A DNA stretch of 64,000 bases from Hypericibacter adhaerens (GTDB lineage: Bacteria > Pseudomonadota > Alphaproteobacteria > Dongiales > Dongiaceae): assembly GCF_008728835.1 (NCBI RefSeq), contig NZ_CP042582.1:5501001-5565000 (forward strand), read 5' to 3'. A program made the translations under genes and the position numbers. Shown piece by piece: positions 27,634 to 36,944 of this stretch (positions are counted from its first letter, which is position 1; the number at the start of each line of letters is the position of its first letter). The notes under the pieces were generated by a model. It was given only the letters and a program-made list of their open reading frames with translations. It did no database searches and had not been told where the DNA came from.

Positions 27634-29032
27634 GTGGCGCTGACCGACCGCTGGGGCGAGCCGACGGGCACCGACAATCGCGCGGCGCTCGAGGCCTATG
27701 AGCGCGCCATCCTCGGCGTGGTGGCGCTGAGCGGCGATCCCCTGGCCGAGATCCGCGGCGCCGTCGCAGCCGATCCCGGTTTCGCCTTCGGCCATCTGAT
27801 CGAAGCGGTGCTGCATCTCTATCCGATGACGCGTCTATCCGATGACGCGCGCGCAAGCGCTGGCGGCGCAAGGCTGCCTCGCCCGCGCCGAGGCCGCCCT
27901 GCGGCCGCAGATGCCGGCGCGGCTGCGCGGCCATCTCCATGCCGCGCGCGCCTGGGCCAGCGGCCATTGGCAGGACGCGGCGGCGGCCTGGGAAGCGGTG
28001 CTGCTCGAGCATCCGCGCGATCTGTTCGCGACCAAGGTGCTTCAGGATCTCTATTTCTTCCTGGGCGACAGCGCCAATCTGCGCGACACCGTCGGCCGCG
28101 TGCTGCCGAGCTGGAGCGAAAGCGATGCCGGCTACGGCTTCCTTCTCGGCATGCTCGCCTTCGGGCTCGAGGAGAGCGGCGATTATCAGCAGGCCGAGCG
28201 GCTCGGCCGGGCCGCCATCGCGCGCAATGCCTACGACCCCTGGGCGCATCACGCCGTGGCGCATGTGCTGGAGATGCAGGGCCGCATCGGCGACGGCATC
28301 GCCTTTCTGTGGGGCGGCGCGCCCTACTGGGCCGAGAGCTTCTTCGCCGTCCATAATTGGTGGCACCTGGCGCTCTACGAGCTCGACCATGGCGACGGCG
28401 ACGCGGCGCTCGAGCTCTATGACGGTCCCTTGCGCGGCGGCGTCAGCGACCAGCCGCTCGATCTGGTGGATGCGTCGGCGCTGCTCTGGCGCCTGAAGCT
28501 CGCGGGGTTCGAGCCCGGCCGGCACCGCTGGCAGGCGCTGGCCAAGCTCTGGCAGGCCTACGCGGAAGACCTGGTCTATTGCTTCAACGACGTGCACGCG
28601 ATGATGGCCTTCGTGGGCGCGGGCGAGGAGGAGCAGGCCGAGGCCTTGCGCGCGCGCCTGGCCGCGCGATCGCTGGGCCAGGACAGCAACGCGATGATGA
28701 CGCGCGAGGTGGGGCTGCCGCTGGCCGAGGCGTTCATCGAATTCGGCCGCGACCATGACGGCGAGGCCGTCGACCTGCTGCTCGCGACGCGAAGGCGGGC
28801 CCCTCTCTTCGGCGGCAGTCATGCGCAGCGCGACCTGATCGAGCAGACCCTGCTGGCGGCGGCATTGCGCGGCGGGCAGCACCCTCTCGCCCGGGCGCTC
28901 GCCGGCGAACGGCTGGCCCGCAAGGAGACCAGCCCCGGCAATTGGCGCTGGATGGCGCGGGCCTGGCGCGGTCTCGGCCAAACGGCCCAGGCCGACGCCG
29001 CCGACCAGCGGGCGCTGGCGCAGCTGAATTGA
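27634..29032 (+). pseudogene. TTC38-like TPR protein gene, frameshifted by a 16-bp duplication
   Basis: Reading starts at GTG 27634 after GGGAGAGGGG and runs MALTDRWGEPTGTDNRAALEAYERAI...HLYPMTR, then leaves frame. The rest of the protein continues in another frame to 29032 (RAQALAAQGCLARAEAAL...WAHHAVAHVLEMQG...VHNWWHLALYELDHGD). The exact cause is a tandem duplication of 16 bases at 27818-27849; deleting one copy restores a ~460-residue protein. The content resembles tetratricopeptide-repeat-38-type proteins, soluble helical repeats of unknown role. As read, the upstream frame ends at 28356 and the C-terminal part could only be made by re-initiation at 27842. Confidence 0.85.
27818..27849. 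repeat. 16-bp perfect tandem duplication
   Basis: TCTATCCGATGACGCG occurs twice back to back (27818-27833 and 27834-27849) with no mismatch. It breaks the reading frame of the surrounding TPR gene; removal of one copy rejoins HLYPMTR to AQALAAQG exactly. Confidence 0.95.
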
Positions 29033-29048
29033 GCGAAGAAACGGCCCG

Positions 29049-30293
29049 TCAGACGCCGGGCGGCGGGAAGCTCTGCGGCGCCGGATCGACCAGGCCGAAG
29101 GCGCCGTTCTGGATCTCGAACACGGCAAGCCCGCGATCGACGCCGCCATCGGGCCGGAAGCGGAAGATGCCGTCGATGCCTGAGAACCCGTCGGGACCGG
29201 TGAGGATGCTGTTGTCGATCCGCGGATGGGCCGGGTCGCGTGTGAGAGCCGCCGCCAGCAGCGTCGCGTCATAGGCGAGGCTGGCGATGCGCGGCGGCTG
29301 CGCGCCGTAGTTCGAACGATAACGGTCGGCGAAGCCGGCCCAGGCCTCGCTGGCCGGGGCCGCGAACAAGCCGCCCACCAGCGAGGGCTCGCGCAGCAGC
29401 GACTGGTCGTTCCAGAGCGAGGTGCCGAGCAGATGCACCGTGGTCTGCTCCATGCCGTAATAGGACAGGAGCGGGGCCACGGTCCGCAGCACGTCGGCGC
29501 CCTCGGGAATGAGCAGCGCGTCGAACGATCCCTTGGCGGCGCCCAGCTTCTCCAGGAAGGGCGAGAAATCCGAGGTGCCCGGCGGATAGAACTGGACCTG
29601 GGCGAGGTTGCCGCCGGTGGCGAGAAGGGTCTGCTGGAGCTGGCCGGTCACGGCACGGCCGAAGGCGCTGTCGGGCACCAGCGCCGCCACGCGCTTGTAG
29701 CCGCGCGTCGCGGCATAGCGCACGACGCGATCGACCTGGACCTGGGGCAGGATGCCCATCACATAGACGCCGTTGCCCGCGACCGACTTGTCGGTCGAGA
29801 AGGAGATCAGCGGCACCTGCGCGGTGCGCGCGGCGGGCGCCGCCTGGGCCACGCCCGAGGCGAAGACCGGCCCCAGGATCGTCTCGACGCCGGCGGCGAC
29901 GAGCTGCTGCGAGGCGGCGGTCGCACCGCCCATCTGCTCGCTGTCGCGAACCTCGAGCGAAAGATTGTCGGATCCGGATTCGAACAGGGCCATCTCGGCC
30001 GCGTTCAGCATGGCCTGGCCCAGCCCCGCATTGGGGCCGGAGAGCGGCAGCAGCAGGCCGACCTTGGCCGGCCCCGTGGGGGTCGGCGCGGGGGCGGGGG
30101 CGGGCTCCGGAGCGGGAGCCGGGACCGGCTCGGTCGCTTGCTGGCTCGGCGGCGGCGTCGTAACAGTCTTCTGCGCGCAAGCCGCGAGCAGGCTTGCCGC
30201 CATGAGCAGGGCCACGAGCGGAAAGACCGCGCGCCGGGCAGGAGCGAAGGATGGCCAAGCGGACGGGTGGGCGAGGGCAGGGGAAGGCGACAC
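29049..30293 (-). CDS. LppC/LpoA-like lipoprotein, periplasmic-binding fold
   Basis: The 414-residue protein has a hydrophobic N-terminus with lipobox SLLAAC, a Pro/Ala/Glu-rich linker, and a type I periplasmic-binding-protein fold beginning KVGLLLPLSGPNAGLGQAML. This is the YraM/LppC group; in enterobacteria LpoA activates a penicillin-binding protein from the outer membrane. The neighbouring rsmI, yraN and BON gene are the usual yraM partners. The start is GTG at 30293, which lies inside the first codons of the divergent rsmI. Confidence 0.88.
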   Translation of the reverse strand: MSPSPALAHPSAWPSFAPARRAVFPLVALLMAASLLAACAQKTVTTPPPSQQATEPVPAPAPEPAPAPAPTPTGPAKVGLLLPLSGPNAGLGQAMLNAAEMALFESGSDNLSLEVRDSEQMGGATAASQQLVAAGVETILGPVFASGVAQAAPAARTAQVPLISFSTDKSVAGNGVYVMGILPQVQVDRVVRYAATRGYKRVAALVPDSAFGRAVTGQLQQTLLATGGNLAQVQFYPPGTSDFSPFLEKLGAAKGSFDALLIPEGADVLRTVAPLLSYYGMEQTTVHLLGTSLWNDQSLLREPSLVGGLFAAPASEAWAGFADRYRSNYGAQPPRIASLAYDATLLAAALTRDPAHPRIDNSILTGPDGFSGIDGIFRFRPDGGVDRGLAVFEIQNGAFGLVDPAPQSFPPPGV

Positions 30294-31264
30294 GGGCCGA
30301 AAGCTCCGGCGTCGATGGGGATGATGCCGCCGAGCCTAGCGATCAGGTCCCGTCAAGTAAACCCGAGCCGCCACGCGCCAGGAGCCGGAAAATCGGCGAG
30401 CGGAGCGGCGACGAGGCGCCGGCGGCGGGGCTCTATCTGGTGGCGACACCGATCGGCAATCTGGGCGACATCACCGAGCGCGCCCTGACGCTGCTGCGCG
30501 GCGTCGATCTGATCGTCTGCGAGGACACGCGCGTCACCGCCAAGCTCCTGGCGCGCTACGCCATCGCGGCGCGGACCCTGCCTTATCATGAACACAATGC
30601 CGAGCGGATGCGGCCGGAATTGCTGCGCCGCCTCGCCGAGGGCCAATCGATCGCGTTGGTGAGCGATGCCGGCACGCCGCTCGTCTCCGATCCCGGCTAC
30701 AAGCTGGTGCGCGCGGCGATCGAGGCGGGCCACGCCGTCACCGCCTTGCCCGGTGCCTCCGCTTCCCTGACGGCCCTGCTGCTGTCGGGCCTGCCGCCCG
30801 ACCGTTTCTTCTTCGCGGGATTCCTGCCGCCCAGGAGCGGCGAGCGCCGGCGCGAGCTCGAGACCATGGCCGCGATTCCCTCGAGCCTGATCTTCTATGA
30901 GAGCGCCAACCGTCTTGGCGAATCGCTGGCCGACATGGCGGCGGTGCTGGGCGACCGGCCGGCCGCGGTCGCGCGCGAGCTCACCAAGCTGCATGAGGAG
31001 GTGAGGCGAGGGACCCTCGCGGCGCTGGCCGCGCATTATGCGCAAGCCGGGCCGCCCAAGGGGGAGATCGTGGTGGTGGCGGGGCCGCCCCTGGAGGAAG
31101 CCGCCTCGATCTCGGCCGCCGATCTCGACGCGACGCTGCGCCAGGCACTCGCCCGCATGAGCCTCAAGGACGCGGTGGCGGCGGTGGCGGCCACGACCGG
31201 CCGGCCGCGCCGCGAGGTCTATGCGCGGGCGCTGGCATTGGCCGGCACCGACCCCGCGGCCTGA
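30251..31264 (+). CDS. rsmI: 16S rRNA 2'-O-methyltransferase RsmI
   Basis: The 337-residue tetrapyrrole-methylase-fold enzyme methylates the ribose of C1402 of 16S rRNA. It shows LYLVATPIGNLGDITERAL, CEDTRVTAKLL, the VSDAGTPLVSDPG loop and LPGASASLTALLLSGLP. The ATG at 30251 follows AGGAG at six bases, but gives an unusual ~55-residue charged N-terminal extension. This overlaps the divergent lipoprotein start by 43 bases. Confidence 0.93.
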   Translation: MAKRTGGRGQGKATRAESSGVDGDDAAEPSDQVPSSKPEPPRARSRKIGERSGDEAPAAGLYLVATPIGNLGDITERALTLLRGVDLIVCEDTRVTAKLLARYAIAARTLPYHEHNAERMRPELLRRLAEGQSIALVSDAGTPLVSDPGYKLVRAAIEAGHAVTALPGASASLTALLLSGLPPDRFFFAGFLPPRSGERRRELETMAAIPSSLIFYESANRLGESLADMAAVLGDRPAAVARELTKLHEEVRRGTLAALAAHYAQAGPPKGEIVVVAGPPLEEAASISAADLDATLRQALARMSLKDAVAAVAATTGRPRREVYARALALAGTDPAA

Positions 31265-31268
31265 CGCC

Positions 31269-31658
31269 ATGGCGGTTCCGCGGGGCCCCGACAGCGACAG
31301 GCGCCGCGCGGCGCTGCGGCGGGGCCGCTGGGCGGAGACGCTCGCGGTCTGGTGGCTGCGGTTCAAAGGCTATCGCATCCTGGGACGCGATCTGCGCCTC
31401 GGCGTGGGCGAGATCGACATCCTCGCGCGGCGCGGACGGCTGCTGGTGGCGATCGAGGTCAAGCATCGCGCCGACCTCCTGACCGCGGGCGAGGCCATCG
31501 ACCGGCGCGGCCAGGCCCGCATCGCGCGGGCCCTCTTGCGGTGGCTGGCGCAGCATCCCCATCTGGCCGAGCTCGATCTCAGGTTCGATGCGGTGCTGAT
31601 GGTGCCGGGCCACTGGCCGCGGCACCTGCCCGATGCCTGGCGGCCGGAGCCGGACTGA
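31269..31658 (+). CDS. yraN: YraN/UPF0102 nuclease-fold protein
   Basis: The 129-residue product (ATG at 31269, four bases after rsmI) matches UPF0102: RGRWAETLAVWWLRFKGYRIL, then the PD-(D/E)XK-like core VGEIDILARRGRLLVAIEVKHR. The acidic and lysine residues suggest an endonuclease fold, possibly linked to Holliday-junction or replication functions. The biochemical role is not settled in the family. Confidence 0.92.
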   Translation: MAVPRGPDSDRRRAALRRGRWAETLAVWWLRFKGYRILGRDLRLGVGEIDILARRGRLLVAIEVKHRADLLTAGEAIDRRGQARIARALLRWLAQHPHLAELDLRFDAVLMVPGHWPRHLPDAWRPEPD

Positions 31659-31757
31659 TCCTTGCCGACCGGCGTCATCTGGGAACGAATCGGAGGAATC
31701 CCCCGCTATTCCTTGCGGGATTGACCTTGCGGCAGGCTAGAATCGGCGCCGATTCGC

Positions 31758-32531
31758 ATGATGGCGCCGGCCCACGCTCTCACCCGTCGGCCCGAAAGCG
31801 CGTGCCGGGGGGCGCATGCTTGGGGCGGGCCCGTTCTATGGGCGCTGCTCCTGCCGGTCTTGGTGCCGGCACTGGCCGGCTGCAGCCCGATCGGCATGGC
31901 CGAGACCGCCGGCGTCTTCGTCGCGGTCCAGGCCACCCAGGAACGGGGCCTCGGCACCGCGCTGTCCGACGACGTCATCTGGACCAAGGTGCAGGCACGA
32001 TGGCTCGACAACGATGCCGACATGTTCAGCAAGGTGCGGCTGCAGATCCAGGAGGGGCGGCTGTTGCTGACCGGCGTGGTGCAGAAGGCTTCGGCCCGGG
32101 TCACGGCGGTGCGCCTCGCCTGGGAGGTCGACGGCGTCAAGCAGGTGATCGACGAGATCAAGGTCGCCGAGGCGCCCGACCTCGGCCAGGCCATCCAGGA
32201 TCAGTGGGTCGCGCAGGAGCTGCGCAACAAGATGCTGCTCGACATCAAGATCCGGTCGGTCAATTACAGCGTCGAGGCGGTGGAGGGCACGATCTATCTG
32301 ATGGGAATAGCCCAAGACAATGCCGAGCTGCAGCGCGTCATCGACCATGCGCGCGACATCTCCTATGTGCGGAGGGTTACCAGCTATGTGCGCATCAAGG
32401 GCGAACCGCCGCCGCCCTTACCCGCCCAGACCGAGCCCGCGCAGACCGAGCCCGTCCCGATTCAATCCCCGCCCGGGGATTCCGTACCGGCCACCCCTCA
32501 TGCACCGGCCGGGGCGGCCAGCACCTCGTAA
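31758..32531 (+). CDS. BON-domain lipoprotein (DolP/YraP-like)
   Basis: The 257-residue protein has a hydrophobic N-terminus ending in lipobox PALAGC, then two BON domains (about residues 75-145 and 150-220; KVRLQIQEGRLLLTGVVQ and YSVEAVEGTIYLMGIAQ), and a Pro/Glu-rich tail. DolP is an outer-membrane lipoprotein that binds anionic lipid and supports envelope integrity. Its place after lppC/rsmI/yraN mirrors the enterobacterial yra cluster. The tail of ~40 residues is an addition. Confidence 0.88.
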   Translation: MMAPAHALTRRPESACRGAHAWGGPVLWALLLPVLVPALAGCSPIGMAETAGVFVAVQATQERGLGTALSDDVIWTKVQARWLDNDADMFSKVRLQIQEGRLLLTGVVQKASARVTAVRLAWEVDGVKQVIDEIKVAEAPDLGQAIQDQWVAQELRNKMLLDIKIRSVNYSVEAVEGTIYLMGIAQDNAELQRVIDHARDISYVRRVTSYVRIKGEPPPPLPAQTEPAQTEPVPIQSPPGDSVPATPHAPAGAASTS

Positions 32532-32559
32532 TGCTTTCTTCGCCTGAGGCGAGTTGCCG

Positions 32560-33441
32560 ATGAGCGCCACCGCCGACCGTCCCCCCGTTGCAACCGTCCC
32601 GCCCTGGCCCGACGCCATGCCGGCGCGCGACTACCTGGCCTCGATCGGCGCCGCGCCGGAGGCGACCGTCGATCTGGCGAGCGCCGCCCTGGCGCTCGCT
32701 TCCCTGGACCGCCCGCAAGCGTCCCTGGCGGCGGCGCGGGCGCATCTGACGGCGCTGGGGCAGGCGGTGGCGAACGCGTTCGCCGTCGCCGGCCGCGACG
32801 ATCTCGATGCCTGCCGCTTCGCCCTCGCGGCGGTGCTGGCCCGGCAGGAAGGCTATGACGGCGACCGCGACAATTACGACGATCTCGCCAATGCCAATCT
32901 GCTGTCGGTGATCGAGCGCCGGCGCGGCCTGCCGGTGGCGCTCGGCATCCTCTATCTCCATGCCGCGCGCTGGCAGGGCTGGGACGCGGTCGGGCTCGAC
33001 TTCCCGGGCCATTTCGTGATCCGCCTCGAGCATGCGGGCGGACGGGCGATCCTCGATCCCTTCAATGGCGGCGCGGTGCTGGAAGTGGCGGAGCTGCGCC
33101 GCCTGGTGAAGGTGGTCCATGGGCCGGCGGCCGAGCTCGAGGCGCGCCACTACGATCCCCTGCCCGATCGCGCGGTGCTGCTGCGGCTCGAGAACAACAT
33201 CAAGCGGCGCCTGATCGCGGCGCGCGCGCTCAGCGCCGCGGCCGAGCATGTGCGCCGCATGCTGCTTTTCGCGCCCGACGAGAACGGTCTCTGGCGGGAG
33301 CTCGGGTTGATCGAGGCCGAGAGCGGCAATCTCCGGGCCGCGGCCGAGGCGCTCGAGCGCTTCACGGCGGCCGCTTCCGAAAGCAGCGAGCGCCAGCAGG
33401 CGCGCAGGCTGATCCGGGAGCTCAAGTCCCGGCTGAACTGA
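32560..33441 (+). CDS. SirB1-family protein (transglutaminase-like plus TPR)
   Basis: The 293-residue protein (ATG at 32560) contains the SirB1/transglutaminase-like core: YDGDRDNYDDLANANLLSVIERRRGLPVALGILYLHAAR, then GLDFPGHFVIRL. The catalytic cysteine of true transglutaminases is not evident. The C-terminal third is helical and TPR-like, ending ERQQARRLIRELKSRL. The family is widespread beside prfA and envelope genes, and its function is unclear. Confidence 0.87.
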   Translation: MSATADRPPVATVPPWPDAMPARDYLASIGAAPEATVDLASAALALASLDRPQASLAAARAHLTALGQAVANAFAVAGRDDLDACRFALAAVLARQEGYDGDRDNYDDLANANLLSVIERRRGLPVALGILYLHAARWQGWDAVGLDFPGHFVIRLEHAGGRAILDPFNGGAVLEVAELRRLVKVVHGPAAELEARHYDPLPDRAVLLRLENNIKRRLIAARALSAAAEHVRRMLLFAPDENGLWRELGLIEAESGNLRAAAEALERFTAAASESSERQQARRLIRELKSRLN

Positions 33442-33530
33442 TCCCTTGGATCGGGCCCACATTCCCAGGTCGGCGGAAAGCGCGTAACCTCCCGGGGCCG
33501 GGTTTCTCCCTTGGAAGAGAGGAAGAGGGT

Positions 33531-34844
33531 TTGCCGCTGGAGAGCGTTGAAGCGTGGGGGCGCTTTCACAAAGCGCCCCATCATGTCTCGCGCCCGGCTT
33601 TCCTGGATTCCGCCCGCGCCGAGATCGTGCGCGCAAGCGTGCCCGCCCTTGCCTATGGCCGCGGCCGCAGCTACGGCGATTCCTGCCTGAACGCCCGGGG
33701 CCGGCTGATCGAGACCCGATTCCTCGACCGCATCCTCGCCGCGGATTGGGGCACCGGCGTGATCCGCGCGGAGGCAGGCCTTAGCCTCGACGAGCTGCTG
33801 CGAATCTCGGTTCCGCGCCGCTGGTTTCCACCGGTCTGCCCCGGCACGAAGTTCGTGAGCATCGGCGGGGCGGTCGCCAATGACGTGCATGGCAAGAACC
33901 ATGAATCGGCGGGCAGCATCGGCGCTCATGTGAGGGCGATCGGGCTCGCGCGCTCGAACGGCGAGGTGCGCGAGCTGTCGGCGTCGCAAGACAACGAGCT
34001 GTTCGCGGCCACGATCGGCGGCCTCGGCCTTACCGGCCTCCTCCTCTGGGTCGAGCTGCAGCTGGCGCCGGTCGGCTCCGCCCATTTCGAGACGGAGACC
34101 CTGCCGTTCGCCGATCTGGACGGGTTCTTCCGGATCGCCGCGGACGATGCCGGCTGGGACTATTCCGCCGCCTGGATCGACGGGTTGGCGAAGGGACGGC
34201 ACCTGGGGCGAGGCCTCCATATGCGCGGCCGGCACGCGACGAACGGCGGCTTGGAGACCCATCGGGATCCCTCTCTCGCCGTGCCCTGCGATATGCCGGC
34301 CTGGCTGCTGAACGGGCGCGCCCTGCGCGCCTTCAACGCGGTCTATCGCAGCCGGCCCTGGGCATGGGGACGCGGAAGGACCCACTACGATCCCTTCCTT
34401 TTCCCGCTCGACGGAATCGGCCACTGGAACCGGCTCTACGGGAAGCGGGGCTTCTTCCAGCACCAATGCGCCATCCCGATGGCGGCGGCGCCGGACGCGA
34501 TCCGCAAGCTGCTCGCGCTGACCGTCGGGCGGAGCGAAGGATCGTTCCTCGCCGTGCTGAAGATCTTCGGCTCCCGGACCTCGCCGGGAATTCTTTCGTT
34601 CCCGATGCCCGGCGCCACGCTGGCGCTCGATTTTCCCAATCTCGGTGCCGGCACGTCGGCTCTGTTGAACGAGCTCGCCGACATTGTGCTCGAAGCGGGC
34701 GGACGGCTCTATCCCGCCAAGGATGCGACGATGTCGCCGCGGCATTTCCAGGCCGGCTATCCGAACTGGAGAAGACTCGAGGCGCAACGCGACCCCGCCT
34801 TCCTGTCCGACTTCTGGCGGCGCGTGACGGGGGTCGCGGCATGA
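33531..34844 (+). CDS. DprE1-like FAD-linked oxidase
   Basis: This 437-residue VAO-type flavoprotein matches decaprenylphosphoryl-ribose 2'-oxidase throughout. YGRGRSYGDSCLN and CPGTKFVSIGGAVANDVHGKNH bind FAD, and the C-terminal ends in LYPAKDATM with the active-site lysine. DprE1 oxidises C2' of polyprenyl-phosphoryl-ribose, the first half of epimerisation to arabinose. At the position of mycobacterial Cys387 (PGWNICVDFP) this protein reads PGATLALDFP, so the cysteine is alanine (about A365). The start is TTG at 33531 after GAGGAAGAGGG. The stop overlaps the DprE2-like gene as ATGA. Confidence 0.88.
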   Translation: MPLESVEAWGRFHKAPHHVSRPAFLDSARAEIVRASVPALAYGRGRSYGDSCLNARGRLIETRFLDRILAADWGTGVIRAEAGLSLDELLRISVPRRWFPPVCPGTKFVSIGGAVANDVHGKNHESAGSIGAHVRAIGLARSNGEVRELSASQDNELFAATIGGLGLTGLLLWVELQLAPVGSAHFETETLPFADLDGFFRIAADDAGWDYSAAWIDGLAKGRHLGRGLHMRGRHATNGGLETHRDPSLAVPCDMPAWLLNGRALRAFNAVYRSRPWAWGRGRTHYDPFLFPLDGIGHWNRLYGKRGFFQHQCAIPMAAAPDAIRKLLALTVGRSEGSFLAVLKIFGSRTSPGILSFPMPGATLALDFPNLGAGTSALLNELADIVLEAGGRLYPAKDATMSPRHFQAGYPNWRRLEAQRDPAFLSDFWRRVTGVAA

Positions 34845-35587
34845 GCGGCGCGCGCCACCTGCTCGTCCTGGGCGCGACCTCGGCGATCGCCCAAGCCTAT
34901 GCCCGGCGATGCGCGAGCGCCGATCTGCGCTGCACGCTGGTGGGCCGGCACGAAGACCGCCTGCGCGAGATCGCGGCGGACCTTCTGGCGCGCGGCGCCG
35001 CGGCCGCGGAGATCGTCACCGCCGATCTCGCGGCGATGGAGGCGATCGAGAGCCATGTCGACGCGATCCGGTCCCGCTTCGGCGAGCCGGACGAGATCCT
35101 CATCGCCTATGGGCTTCTGGGCCAGATGCCGAAGACGATGACGGATCTTTCGCAGGCCCGCCGCCTGCTCGACACCAATCTGACCAGCGCCGCCCTGTGG
35201 ACGCTGGCGCTCCTCAAGAACCGGCGGGCCGACGCGCCGCTCTCCCTCGTCGCGCTGGCCTCCGTCGCCGGCGACCGCGGCCGGGCGAAGAACCCGGTCT
35301 ATGATGCGTCCAAGGGCGGGCTCGACGTCTTCCTGCAAGGGCTCCAGAAGACCTATGACGGAACGGCGGTGCATATCCTCATCGTCAAGCCCGGCCCGGT
35401 CGATACGCCGATGACCGCGTCGCTGGAGAAGAAGCCCTTCCTGGTGTCGCCCGACCGGGTCGCGGCCGACATTTGTCGGGCGGTCTTGCGGCGGCGGCGC
35501 ATCCTCTACACGCCCTGGATCTGGCGTCCGATCATGCTGATCATCCGCCACCTGCCCTGGTTCGTCTTTCGCCGCCTCCAGATCTGA
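34841..35587 (+). CDS. DprE2-like short-chain reductase
   Basis: The 248-residue SDR starts at the ATG overlapping the DprE1-like stop. It has LGATSAIAQAYARR (cofactor loop), a serine in LASVAGDRG, the catalytic YDASKGG, and a hydrophobic Arg-rich tail (WRPIMLIIRHLPWFVFRRL), as in DprE2. With DprE1 it would reduce the 2'-keto intermediate to polyprenyl-phosphoryl-arabinose. The pairing and overlap make this more specific than a generic SDR call. Confidence 0.87.
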   Translation: MSGARHLLVLGATSAIAQAYARRCASADLRCTLVGRHEDRLREIAADLLARGAAAAEIVTADLAAMEAIESHVDAIRSRFGEPDEILIAYGLLGQMPKTMTDLSQARRLLDTNLTSAALWTLALLKNRRADAPLSLVALASVAGDRGRAKNPVYDASKGGLDVFLQGLQKTYDGTAVHILIVKPGPVDTPMTASLEKKPFLVSPDRVAADICRAVLRRRRILYTPWIWRPIMLIIRHLPWFVFRRLQI

Positions 35588-35609
35588 CGGTCATGCGGGA
35601 ACACCGATC

Positions 35610-36944
35610 TTGAGCCGTCTCGTCGTCATCGGTGCCGGTGCCATGGGCCTCGCCGCGGCCTATCACGCGATGAAGCGCGGTCACGCGGTGACGGTTCTCG
35701 AAGCGGCGCCCGAGCCCGGCGGCATGGCCGCCCATTTCGACCTGGCGGGGCTTTCCATCGAGCGCTTCTATCATTTCGTCTGCAAGGCAGATCGACCCAC
35801 CCTCGACCTGCTCGCCGAGCTCGGGCTCGCCGGCAAGATGCGATGGGCGCCGACCTCGATGGGCTACTACCTCGACGGAACGCTCTATCCCTGGGGCGAC
35901 CCGGTGTCGCTGCTCCGCTTTCCGAAGCTCGGGCTCGCCGAGAAGCTCCGCTACGGGCTGATGATGGCCCTGTCGGCGCGGCGCCGGGAAGCGGGTCGCC
36001 TCGAGACCCTGTCCGCGAAAGAATGGATCACCGCCTGGTGCGGCGGCCGGGTCTATGAGCGGATGTGGGCGCCGCTCTTCAGGCTCAAGTTCCACGACTA
36101 CGCGGACGACATCTCGGCGGCCTGGATTTGGACCCGGATCAAGCGCATCGGCAGCTCGCGCCGCTCGTTGTTCCAGGAAGAGCTGGGCTGCCTCGAGGGT
36201 GGATCGGAAACGCTGATCCGGGCCCTCGTGGATGCGATCGCCAGGGGCGGCGGCGAAATCCGGCTTTCCACGCCGGCGACGCGGATCGACATCGCCGGCG
36301 GCAGGGTCAAGGGCGTCGAGGCCGGCGGCGGCCATGTCGCCGCCGATGCCGTGATATCGACCGTGCCGACGCCGCTCGTGAGCGCGCTGGTTCCGGATCT
36401 GCCCGCGGCCGAGCGGGCCCGCTACGAGGCGATCCGGAACATCGGCGTGGTGTGCGTGGTGTTCCGCCTGACGCGATCGGTCACGCCCCATTTCTGGGTC
36501 AATATCTCGGATCCGCGCTTCGAGATCCCCGGCATCGTCGAGTTCTCCAGGCTGCGGCCGGTGACGGACACGGTTGTCTATGTTCCCTACTACATGCCGA
36601 CCACCCACCCGAAGTTCCGGCAGCCGGATGAAGCCTTCAGGACCGAGGCCTTCGGCTGCCTGAAGCGGCTCAATCCGTCCTTGCGCGACGGCGACCTCGT
36701 CGCTTGCCATGTCGGGCGCCTGCGCCACGCGCAGCCCGTATGTCCGCCGGGATTTGCCGCGATGCTGCCGCCGGTCCAGACCTCGGTCGCGGGCCTGCAG
36801 ATCGCCGACACCTGCTTCTACTATCCGGAAGACCGCGGCATCTCCGAAAGCGTCCGCCTGGGCCGATCGATGGCGGAAGCGGTGGGTCGAAGCCCGGCCG
36901 GCGAGGAAGAAGCTAGCCGCCCGGCCTCGGCTCGATCGTGCTGA
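35610..36944 (+). CDS. NAD(P)/FAD-dependent amine-oxidase-fold oxidoreductase
   Basis: A 444-residue flavoprotein with the dinucleotide motif VVIGAGAMGLAAAYHAMKRGH and a second FAD region PGGMAAHFD. The body is like phytoene-desaturase/protoporphyrinogen-oxidase-fold enzymes (GCLEGGSETLIRALVDAI, SVRLGRSMAEAVG). Such genes recur in polysaccharide and lipid-sugar clusters, but the substrate is unknown. The start appears to be TTG at 35610, 22 bases after the DprE2-like gene. The last 32 bases overlap the convergent membrane-protein gene. Confidence 0.82.
   Translation: MSRLVVIGAGAMGLAAAYHAMKRGHAVTVLEAAPEPGGMAAHFDLAGLSIERFYHFVCKADRPTLDLLAELGLAGKMRWAPTSMGYYLDGTLYPWGDPVSLLRFPKLGLAEKLRYGLMMALSARRREAGRLETLSAKEWITAWCGGRVYERMWAPLFRLKFHDYADDISAAWIWTRIKRIGSSRRSLFQEELGCLEGGSETLIRALVDAIARGGGEIRLSTPATRIDIAGGRVKGVEAGGGHVAADAVISTVPTPLVSALVPDLPAAERARYEAIRNIGVVCVVFRLTRSVTPHFWVNISDPRFEIPGIVEFSRLRPVTDTVVYVPYYMPTTHPKFRQPDEAFRTEAFGCLKRLNPSLRDGDLVACHVGRLRHAQPVCPPGFAAMLPPVQTSVAGLQIADTCFYYPEDRGISESVRLGRSMAEAVGRSPAGEEEASRPASARSC

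Noticed and set aside
27634-29032. Programmed frameshift in the TPR gene
   Set aside because: There is no slippery heptamer or pseudoknot; a 16-base duplication explains the shift completely.
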